Origin: Candidatus Poribacteria bacterium
GTDB lineage: Bacteria; Poribacteria; WGA-4E; WGA-3G
Assembly (NCBI GenBank): GCA_022394775.1
Contig: JAGFCB010000271.1
Location: 1-39,565 of the forward strand
Direction: 5' to 3'
Length of the DNA stretch: 39,565 nucleotides
The notes under the pieces: generated by a model
The model's input: the letters and a program-made list of their open reading frames with translations, nothing else
Told to the model about the DNA's origin: nothing
Databases searched by the model: none
Position numbers and translations under genes: made by a program
Shown: piece after piece, positions 7,298 through 13,906 of the stretch
How positions within the stretch are numbered: the stretch's first letter is position 1
Layout of the letters: every line of letters begins with the position of its first letter

Positions 7298-9011
7298 GAC
7301 TTCTAACAGCAAGTTTTCGGCTTGCAAGCTGCGCCAAAAAGTCGTGGAAATGCTCGGTGCCTCTCCAACCCAATACAGGTATCTTCTACAGACAGAAAAA
7401 TTAATAGATAAGCGGGCACTTAAAGGAAAAAACAACTTTGGTAACTTTTCGCTTGCTGCAGTCTGGTTTTTCTGTTTTACAATCAGCATCTCAGTTGCGT
7501 CTATACCCTTCTTTTCCCCGATAGACATATTCTCTTATGCACTTACGAGTATAACCGTGTCTATGATGACGATAGCCACCTGTATGAGCCCATACCTCGA
7601 CATCCTTCTTAGCCCGATAAACTATCCTGTCATTGCTCACACCCCAGTATCATCGCGAACCTACTTTCTCGTAAAACTAACGCAGATCCTAAAGCATACA
7701 ATCCCGTTATTAGCCTGTCTAAATCTGATGCCTGCTATCGGTGGTATCTGGATTCGTGCGGATGAATCTTCTCAGTTCCAGTACTTTTTTCCTCTGGTTT
7801 ACTTGCCTGTCGCCTTCATGTCAGGTTACTTCACAGTTGGCGTGATGATGACATTCGCAGGGTATTGGACAAAACTATACACCAAAAAGACGTTCCGAAA
7901 TATTGTGAAATACGTACAGTTTATATTTCTGTTCTTCTTACCCCTAACGGGCATCCTCCTTTATTACCGATCACCAGATAGCTTAATGGATCAACTAACC
8001 TCGATCCTGAAATGGTTCAATGCGCTTCCAAACGCTTGGTTTGCTGGAATAGTTGCACTCGCGCTCGGACAGATAGAACGGTATTTCTTGATTTCAGCAG
8101 GATTGGCTATCGCTTCAATGCTCTTTTTGGTGATGGTTCCGCTTCGGAGTATCGCAAAAAGTTATTCAGAATATCTCTCTTACCTGCTGGAATCTGGCAG
8201 TAAACAAACATCTAAACTCCGGGTGAAAACGCCGCTATTTGCGAGAATATTCCGAAACCGTGCAGTTCGTGCAGGGCTTTGCCTCAGTTTTGTGTACATA
8301 CGTCGCGATAGGTTCCTATTGCGACACTTTTGGGGTTCACTGATAGCTGCTATTACGGTCCCAGTTTTTTCTAATCTATCGCTTTATCTGATGTCGTTGG
8401 GTCAGATGTGGGTTGATGATTCCTACCCTATTGGACTCAGTCCAGGTTTTTCTGAGATGTGGGTTGATGATTCCTACCCTATTGGACTCAGTCCAGGTTT
8501 TTCTGAGATGTTTTATATTGTCGGATTCACCATTGTTCCCACCTTCATGTTTCTGGTCAAGTCTTCGGAGCATTGGAAAGCGTCATGGATACTAATGCTG
8601 GCATCCCTTTCAGCACCGAGGGACTTGTGGCGAGGTGTGCAAGCGGCTGCCTGCCTCTATCTTATTGCTCCGTGGACGCTCTTGATGCTTTGCCTTGCTA
8701 CGGTGATTTGGGGCGTTTTAGGCATATTTTACGTCCTACCGGGATTAATCATTTTACTCAATCTCGTGATTTTTTACCCAAAACCGCGCGCTGGTTTGCC
8801 ACTCGCTGAAGAACTCGTCCAAAAACGGGTAAGGCTTGTATGGTGGTTTCTTCCCCTCGGTATCCTCCTTGGTAAAGTCTTCCCGTGGATCCCACTTTTC
8901 GCTTACCTGATTGATAGATGGAGTTATTACGGTTTTTATTGTGTTATCGTCGCCGGTGGACTTATCAGTTTTACATATTTATTTTTAAAAGAAAAGCGGA
9001 GGAAATCATAG
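7290..9011 (+). CDS. ABC-2-like permease, paralogue 2 of 4
   Basis: A 573-residue paralogue of the neighbouring permeases, with the same hydrophobic pattern and the HTPVSSRTYFLVKL and RDLWRGVQA blocks. Its start overlaps paralogue 1 by the same ATGCTTGA 8-base junction and is preceded by GGAGG. Residues 4-17 (TSNSKFSACKLRQK) are an insertion relative to paralogue 1. It is longer than its siblings because of an exact 51-bp in-frame tandem duplication at 8406-8507, which repeats the IGLSPGFSE motif. The segment between the SPGFSE block and the last helices is also more diverged. Probably a membrane subunit working with the 4906 ATPase, perhaps as a heteromer with its paralogues. Confidence 0.75.
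   Translation: MLETSNSKFSACKLRQKVVEMLGASPTQYRYLLQTEKLIDKRALKGKNNFGNFSLAAVWFFCFTISISVASIPFFSPIDIFSYALTSITVSMMTIATCMSPYLDILLSPINYPVIAHTPVSSRTYFLVKLTQILKHTIPLLACLNLMPAIGGIWIRADESSQFQYFFPLVYLPVAFMSGYFTVGVMMTFAGYWTKLYTKKTFRNIVKYVQFIFLFFLPLTGILLYYRSPDSLMDQLTSILKWFNALPNAWFAGIVALALGQIERYFLISAGLAIASMLFLVMVPLRSIAKSYSEYLSYLLESGSKQTSKLRVKTPLFARIFRNRAVRAGLCLSFVYIRRDRFLLRHFWGSLIAAITVPVFSNLSLYLMSLGQMWVDDSYPIGLSPGFSEMWVDDSYPIGLSPGFSEMFYIVGFTIVPTFMFLVKSSEHWKASWILMLASLSAPRDLWRGVQAAACLYLIAPWTLLMLCLATVIWGVLGIFYVLPGLIILLNLVIFYPKPRAGLPLAEELVQKRVRLVWWFLPLGILLGKVFPWIPLFAYLIDRWSYYGFYCVIVAGGLISFTYLFLKEKRRKS
7299..7340 (+). repeat. 42-nt in-frame insertion with hairpin, permease copy 2
   Basis: Relative to permease copy 1, 42 bases are inserted right after ATGCTTGAG. 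They carry a GCAAG-(7)-CTTGC hairpin (7309-7325). Near-identical sequence occurs at the same place in copies 3 and 4. Confidence 0.6.
8406..8507 (+). repeat. exact 51-bp tandem duplication inside permease copy 2
   Basis: Units 8406-8456 and 8457-8507 are identical at the nucleotide level and add 17 residues (MWVDDSYPIGLSPGFSE twice) in frame. The other three paralogues carry the block once. Perfect identity suggests a recent event or an assembly artefact. Confidence 0.9.
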
Positions 9012-10676
9012 ATGCTTGAGACTTCTAACAGCAAGTTTTCGGCTTGCAAGCTATGCCAAAAAGTCGCGGAAATGCTGGGTGCCTCTCCAACACAGTACAG
9101 ATACCTCCTGAATACAGAGAAATTGGTAGAGAAGCGGGCACTTAAAGGAAAACGCTTCGTCAACCTGTCGCTGGGTTTGACCTGCGCACTTTTCTTTTTT
9201 ATGGGACTTTCGACCGTCACTATGCTATTCCTATCTCTGGACGTGTTCACCTACGCCCTTATCGGAATAACTATGTCTATGGCAATGATAGGCATCTGGA
9301 CGATCCCATACTTCGACATCCTTCTTAGCCCGATAAACTATCCCATTGTGGCACACACGCCTGTGTCATCACGAACCTATTTTCTTGTGAAACTGACGCA
9401 GGTGCTCACTTACACCCTGCTATTGTTGGGCAGTCTGAATCTACCACCTGCGATCGCTGGCATCTGGATTCACGCTAAGGCATCTTCTCAACTTTTATAC
9501 CTTTTTCCGCTGGTCTATCTGCCTATCGCCTTCATGTCTGGCTTCCTTACGGTTGGTGTGATGACGGTCTTCGCAGGGTATTTAACGAAACTTTATACCA
9601 AGCAGAGCCTCCGAAATATCGCACAATACGCACAATTTATATTCCCTACACTTTTCCCGATGCTATGGATTCTCCTCCCGCGCTTATTCTCTCGATCAGT
9701 ATCGGATGGCACAATAGATAAAGCAATCTCGGCTCTGAAATGGTTCTACGCGCTTCCAAACGGCTGGTTTGCTGGAGCAGTCTCGCTTGCCCTCGGAGAA
9801 ATAGAACGGCAGTATCTGATTTTAGCAGGATTGGCTGTTGTTTCAACACTCTTTTTAGTGTTTGTTCCGCTGCGAAGTATCGCGAGAAGTTATTCGGAAT
9901 ACCTCTCTTACTTGTTAGAATCCGGTGATCGTCAGAAATCTGAGTTGCGGGTGAAAACACCACTATTTGCGAGAGTGTTCCGAAACCATGCTATCCGCGC
10001 GGGACTTTGCCTCAGCGCTACATATATGCGCCGCGATAAGCACATGTTACGGCAGCTTTTCGGTATGTTTGGGGCTATCATTATAATCGTGGTGGTATTT
10101 ACACAGGACGAAGTGTTTTCTCTCAACTGGATTCAAGACGCTTATGCCATCGGATTAAGTCCAGGTTTTTCCATGATGTTCTACTTTATCGGTACAGGTT
10201 TTATCAATTGTCTCATTTTACCAGTCAGATACTCAGAACACTGGAAAGCATCGTGGATGTTAACGGTCGCACCGGTTGCAGCACCGCGAGACTTGTGGCG
10301 TGGTGTGCAAGCGACTACCTTCCTCTACGTTGTTGTGCCAGTTACGCTCCTGACGCTTTGCATCGCTACCGTTATTTGGGGGGCATCAGGGATATTTTAC
10401 GTCCTGCCGGGATTTACCGTTTTACTCTATTACGTCATTTTTTACCCAAAGCCGCTGTCCAACCTGCCGCTCGCTGAAGAATTCGTCCAAAAACAGATGG
10501 CTACTGGCGCGTGGATCCCTTTCGTGTGTAGCGCGTTGGTTGTTGTAGTCTTCGTAGGCATCCAATTTTTGACGTATCTGCTGAATATTTGGGTGTATTA
10601 CGGTTTCTATTGCGTCACAGTTCTGAGTGGACTTATCGGTTTTGTCTATCTATTACGACAAAATAAGGAGAGATAA
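9012..10676 (+). CDS. ABC-2-like permease, paralogue 3 of 4
   Basis: A 554-residue paralogue with the shared N-terminal MLETSNSKF stretch, multiple transmembrane segments, the HTPVSSRTYFLVKLTQ block, and AIGLSPGFSMMF. Its ATG follows directly after the TAG of copy 2, and GGAGG lies 11 bases ahead. The C-terminal half is closest to copies 1 and 4 (QFLTYLLNIWVYYGFY). It is part of the single-ATPase, four-permease operon. A transport role is inferred; I see no enzymatic motif. Confidence 0.75.
   Translation: MLETSNSKFSACKLCQKVAEMLGASPTQYRYLLNTEKLVEKRALKGKRFVNLSLGLTCALFFFMGLSTVTMLFLSLDVFTYALIGITMSMAMIGIWTIPYFDILLSPINYPIVAHTPVSSRTYFLVKLTQVLTYTLLLLGSLNLPPAIAGIWIHAKASSQLLYLFPLVYLPIAFMSGFLTVGVMTVFAGYLTKLYTKQSLRNIAQYAQFIFPTLFPMLWILLPRLFSRSVSDGTIDKAISALKWFYALPNGWFAGAVSLALGEIERQYLILAGLAVVSTLFLVFVPLRSIARSYSEYLSYLLESGDRQKSELRVKTPLFARVFRNHAIRAGLCLSATYMRRDKHMLRQLFGMFGAIIIIVVVFTQDEVFSLNWIQDAYAIGLSPGFSMMFYFIGTGFINCLILPVRYSEHWKASWMLTVAPVAAPRDLWRGVQATTFLYVVVPVTLLTLCIATVIWGASGIFYVLPGFTVLLYYVIFYPKPLSNLPLAEEFVQKQMATGAWIPFVCSALVVVVFVGIQFLTYLLNIWVYYGFYCVTVLSGLIGFVYLLRQNKER
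9021..9062 (+). repeat. 42-nt in-frame insertion with hairpin, permease copy 3
   Basis: Same insertion as at 7299-7340, differing by only a few bases near its 3' end. Confidence 0.6.
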
Positions 10677-10682
10677 GCTTAG

Positions 10683-12344
10683 ATGCTTGAGACTTCTAAC
10701 AGCAAGTTTTCGGCTTGCAAGCTACGCCAAAAAGTCGTGGAAATGCTCGGTGCCTCTCCAACCCAATACAGGTATCTCCTACAAACAGAAAAATTGATAC
10801 AGAAGCGGGCACTTGAGGGGAAACGCTTTGTTAACCTGTCTCTGGGTTTGAACTGCCTATTCTGTTTTGCCATAAGTATACCCATTGCGGTTATGGTAAT
10901 CCTCCGAGTGGATGTGTTTACTTACGCGCTTATCGGCATAACCATGTCTATGGTAGTCGTAGGACTTTGGACGATCCCACACTTTGATGTTCTTCTGAGT
11001 CCTACACATTATCCAGTTGTCGCACACACCCCGATTTCATCACGAACCTATTTTCTCGTGAAACTGACACCGATCCTCACTTATACTGTTCTGTTGTTGA
11101 TGAGTTCAAATCTATTACCTGCTATCGGTGGCATTTGGCTCCGTGGAGAGGCATCTCCCAGTCTCCGATTCCTTTTTCCTGTGATTTACCTACTTGTTGT
11201 CTTCCTATCAGGCTTTTTCACCATCGGTGTCATGACGATGTTCGCAGGATATTTGGCGAAATTCTACACCAAAAAAGGACTCCGAAACATAGCACAATAC
11301 GCCCAGTTTATATTCCCGGCACTTTTCCCGACAATGTGGATTCTTTTCTCTCAATTATCACCTCGTATGTTACCAGAAGGTTTCACAGCGGATAAAATGA
11401 CCTCGGTTCTGAAATGGTTCTACGCGCTCCCGAATGGCTGGTTTGCTGGAACAGTCTCGCTCGCACTTGGAGAAATAGAACTGCAGTATCTGATTTTAAC
11501 AGGATTGGCTGTTACTTCAACGCTCTTTTTAGTGTTCGTGCCACTTCGGAATATCGCGAGAGGTTATTCAGAATACCTCTCCTATCTTTTGGGCTCTGAG
11601 AGTCGACGAAAGTCTGAGGTGCGAGTGAAAACGCCGCTATTCGCGAGAATGTTCCGAAACCACGCCATCCGGGCTGGACTTTGCCTCAGCACCGCATATC
11701 TATATCGGGATAAGAGAATACTGCAACAGTTTTTTATTTTTCTTGGGAGTATGCTTGTAATCATCGTTATATCTACACAGGATAATCTGTTTTTTCTAAA
11801 ATGGAAATGGATTCAAGCCTCCTACGCTATCGGACTCAGTCCAGGTTTTTCTATGCTGTTCTGCTTTGTAAGTATGGGATCTGTCGATAGCTTCATCGTA
11901 CCGGTCAGATATTCGGAGCACTGGAAAGCAGCGTGGGTGTTAAAACTTGCACCCTTCACAGCATCAAGCGATCTGTGGCGAGGCGTACAAGCGACTGCCC
12001 TCTTTTACCTTGTTACGCCGTGTACGCTCTTGATGCTTTGCATTGCTATCGTTATTTGGGGCGTTTTAGGCATATTTTACGTCTTGCCAGGATTCATCAT
12101 TTTACTCAATTACGTCATCTTGTATCCGAAATCACAATCCGGTTTGCCGCTCGCCGAAGAATTCGTCCAAAAACGGACAGCCGCGATTTGGATACCTTTC
12201 TTCTGTACCCTGCTTGCTATTGGTGTTTTCGTAGGCATCCAGTTTCTAACCTATCTGATTAATGTGCAGCTCTATTTTGCCACATATTGTATCATGCTTG
12301 TAGCGGGGATTATCAGCTTTGTCTACTTTTGGATGAGAAGGTGA
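10683..12344 (+). CDS. ABC-2-like permease, paralogue 4 of 4
   Basis: A 553-residue paralogue ending the ABC operon. It has the same N-terminal sequence and membrane pattern as copies 2 and 3, with HTPISSRTYFLVKL, AIGLSPGFSMLF and SDLWRGVQA blocks. It lies 6 bases after copy 3, with AGGAG upstream of the ATG. The first roughly 100 bases are almost identical to copy 2, although the rest of the two genes is clearly diverged, which suggests local gene conversion or recent duplication of the start. No further gene follows on this strand for about 800 bases, so the operon ends here. Confidence 0.75.
   Translation: MLETSNSKFSACKLRQKVVEMLGASPTQYRYLLQTEKLIQKRALEGKRFVNLSLGLNCLFCFAISIPIAVMVILRVDVFTYALIGITMSMVVVGLWTIPHFDVLLSPTHYPVVAHTPISSRTYFLVKLTPILTYTVLLLMSSNLLPAIGGIWLRGEASPSLRFLFPVIYLLVVFLSGFFTIGVMTMFAGYLAKFYTKKGLRNIAQYAQFIFPALFPTMWILFSQLSPRMLPEGFTADKMTSVLKWFYALPNGWFAGTVSLALGEIELQYLILTGLAVTSTLFLVFVPLRNIARGYSEYLSYLLGSESRRKSEVRVKTPLFARMFRNHAIRAGLCLSTAYLYRDKRILQQFFIFLGSMLVIIVISTQDNLFFLKWKWIQASYAIGLSPGFSMLFCFVSMGSVDSFIVPVRYSEHWKAAWVLKLAPFTASSDLWRGVQATALFYLVTPCTLLMLCIAIVIWGVLGIFYVLPGFIILLNYVILYPKSQSGLPLAEEFVQKRTAAIWIPFFCTLLAIGVFVGIQFLTYLINVQLYFATYCIMLVAGIISFVYFWMRR
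10692..10733 (+). repeat. 42-nt in-frame insertion with hairpin, permease copy 4
   Basis: Third copy of the insertion described at 7299-7340. Here it is nearly identical to the one in copy 2, and the identity continues into flanking coding sequence. Confidence 0.6.
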
Positions 12345-12472
12345 TGGAAAGTATATCGGAGAAAAAGACAACCTGACGTCCGTAAGCAGTGCGCGGATGC
12401 CAAAGTACATTTTTTCTTCAAGTAATGGGGAAGCAAACGTAAATCGAAGACAGGACGGGAGTTAGATGGGCA

Positions 12473-12519
12473 GACTTACGACGAGATGCCGGAATGAACA
12501 CTCACCGAATCCGGCATCT
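12473..12519. other. hairpin between convergent genes
   Basis: GACTTACG (12473-12480), matching the outer arm of the 4784 element, is followed by a 10-bp stem AGATGCCGGA/TCCGGCATCT (12484-12493 and 12510-12519) with a 16-base loop. It lies between the convergent permease and unknown genes. It has no T-run on either strand, so it is probably a repeat remnant rather than a classic terminator. Confidence 0.45.
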
Positions 12520-12532
12520 GAGTACTTTAACC

Positions 12533-12970
12533 TTAAATTCTCGGTAAATCGTCAGCGAGTAAGGCTTCGGAAACAGATTTTTTTGTTGACTCTTCTTCAG
12601 GCCGTTCGACATGAAAATAACGGAACCAGTCTTTAAAATCTTCAATGGGGAAATTTCCTTCATAACTTTCCGTAAACTTATCATGAAAGTCTTCCATATA
12701 GAGACGCAAATAACCACTCGTGCGTTCAAGTGCTTTCCAATCAAAGATATTTGAAGGTATCTCAACAACACCACCCTCAAGCATATTACGCCGCATCTCC
12801 AAATAGTAGGAGTAGCGAGTTCCGACCATAAAATCAACGATTCTATCAACGGCTTTTGCAGGAATCTCAACGATACGTCCTTTCAGAAACTTATGTCGAA
12901 CGCCCATCTCTTTTTCCAAATCTCTATTGAGCATAAAACCGATGATAAAATCAAAAATTTTGTCTAACAT
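12533..12970 (-). CDS. hypothetical protein with an internal duplication
   Basis: A 145-residue soluble, charged protein that I do not recognise. The start is supported by AAAGGAC 9 bases upstream. It contains two related segments, HKFLKGRIVEIPAKAVD (about residues 27-43) and RNMLEGGVVEIPSNIFD (about 61-77), each a short helix-turn followed by a VEIP strand, suggesting a duplicated motif. The C-terminus is acidic and aromatic (FKDWFRYFHVERPEEE). There is no signal peptide or transmembrane helix. It is transcribed alone, convergent with the permease operon and divergent from the ZIP-like gene. An overlapping frame of similar length on the same strand lacks these properties. Coding status is likely; the function is unknown. 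Confidence 0.6.
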   Translation of the reverse strand: MLDKIFDFIIGFMLNRDLEKEMGVRHKFLKGRIVEIPAKAVDRIVDFMVGTRYSYYLEMRRNMLEGGVVEIPSNIFDWKALERTSGYLRLYMEDFHDKFTESYEGNFPIEDFKDWFRYFHVERPEEESTKKSVSEALLADDLPRI

Positions 12971-13116
12971 TTCGTTCGTCCTTTATCAGATAACAGAGTA
13001 TAAATATAACACCCAACGCGGGTACAATTTGCGTCAATTTGCATGACTACAGAAATTAATTATAACATTAAAGCGCGAACGCGTCAATTGAAAAATTGAG
13101 GTAAACGTGTACACCG

Positions 13117-13153
13117 AATTTAGATTGCATTTCAATCTAAATTTTGTTATATT
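13117..13153 (+). promoter_or_regulatory. palindromic operator overlapping the ZIP-like gene promoter
   Basis: A perfect 11-bp inverted repeat, AATTTAGATTG/CAATCTAAATT, spans 13117-13143 with a 5-base loop. TTGCAT (13125-13130), a 17-base spacer and TATATT (13148-13153) form a promoter whose -35 lies in the palindrome. The predicted transcription start falls at or next to the ATG at 13160, and no Shine-Dalgarno sequence is present, so the message may be leaderless. The palindrome could bind a metal-responsive regulator (inference). Confidence 0.55.
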
Positions 13154-13159
13154 TATAGC

Positions 13160-13906
13160 ATGCTTATATTTTATCTGGCAATTGCGGTGGTGACGGTGCC
13201 ACTCGGTGCAGGTATTGCTTTCGTATCCCAAGTACAACAAAAACATTTTGGAAACATTTTTGGGTTAACCGCTGGCGCAGTTCTTGGGGTCGTTTTGGTA
13301 ATGATGATACACCTTTATACCGAGGTAGGGTACGTCACAATCTTCGTGATGTGGGGTGGGTTCCTCCTAATCTCAGGTATAGAACGCCTCACAACACACC
13401 AACGCAATGAAACCGAGGAATACACTGATAAGAGAGAGCGCGATTGGGGCATCAACTTAACAGTGTTCGGTTTATCGCTTCACTCGCTTGCGGATGGACT
13501 TAACTTGGTGATTGCAGCGAGAGATGAAGCACTTGGCACCGCGCTCGCGTTCGGTATATTGATCCACCGCTTGCCAGTTGGGACGCTTATCACTGCCGCA
13601 CTGCTACGTGATCAGAAATTTGTTAAAGCGTTGATGCTGCTAACACCACTAATCGTCGGACCTGTGGTAGGTGCAGTATTAGGAGAGCAGCTGCTCCGTG
13701 GCGTTTTCGCAGAATTGACAGACTACCTAACAGCATTCGCTGTAGGTACACTTTTGCACGTTGTGATGGATGGGTTCCGTGGCAAATATACCACTGAAGT
13801 GTCTGGCTTGAGGCGCACTGCCAAAGTGCTGTTTGTTATCGGATTCGTGCTGACCTTTTCCGCTATCTACTTTCTTCAGGGATTTGAAGGTAAACATGCC
13901 CATTAA
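13160..13906 (+). CDS. ZIP-family-like metal transporter, variant metal site
   Basis: A 248-residue membrane protein of about eight helices, full length for bacterial ZIP transporters, which move Zn, Fe or Mn into the cytoplasm. It shows the ZIP helix-4 motif as HSLADG (H108, D112, G113) and the helix-5 motif as HRLPVG (H136 to G141). In standard ZIPs helix 5 reads HEIPEG, so both glutamates of the binuclear site are replaced here by Arg and Val. A short charged loop (residues 80-96) stands where ZIPs have the variable cytoplasmic loop. The start is set by the promoter geometry: there is no ribosome-binding site and the ATG is at the predicted transcription start. The stop overlaps the start chosen for the next gene. 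Family call probable; ion unknown. Confidence 0.68.
   Translation: MLIFYLAIAVVTVPLGAGIAFVSQVQQKHFGNIFGLTAGAVLGVVLVMMIHLYTEVGYVTIFVMWGGFLLISGIERLTTHQRNETEEYTDKRERDWGINLTVFGLSLHSLADGLNLVIAARDEALGTALAFGILIHRLPVGTLITAALLRDQKFVKALMLLTPLIVGPVVGAVLGEQLLRGVFAELTDYLTAFAVGTLLHVVMDGFRGKYTTEVSGLRRTAKVLFVIGFVLTFSAIYFLQGFEGKHAH

Noticed and set aside
12484..12519. Rho-independent terminator between convergent genes
   Set aside because: The stem is good but there is no T-run on either strand, so it is kept as a hairpin only.
12502..12870. 122-residue reverse frame overlapping the 12533-12970 gene
   Set aside because: Out-of-frame reading of the better-supported gene, which has a Shine-Dalgarno sequence and an internal repeat; the shifted protein has no sensible composition.
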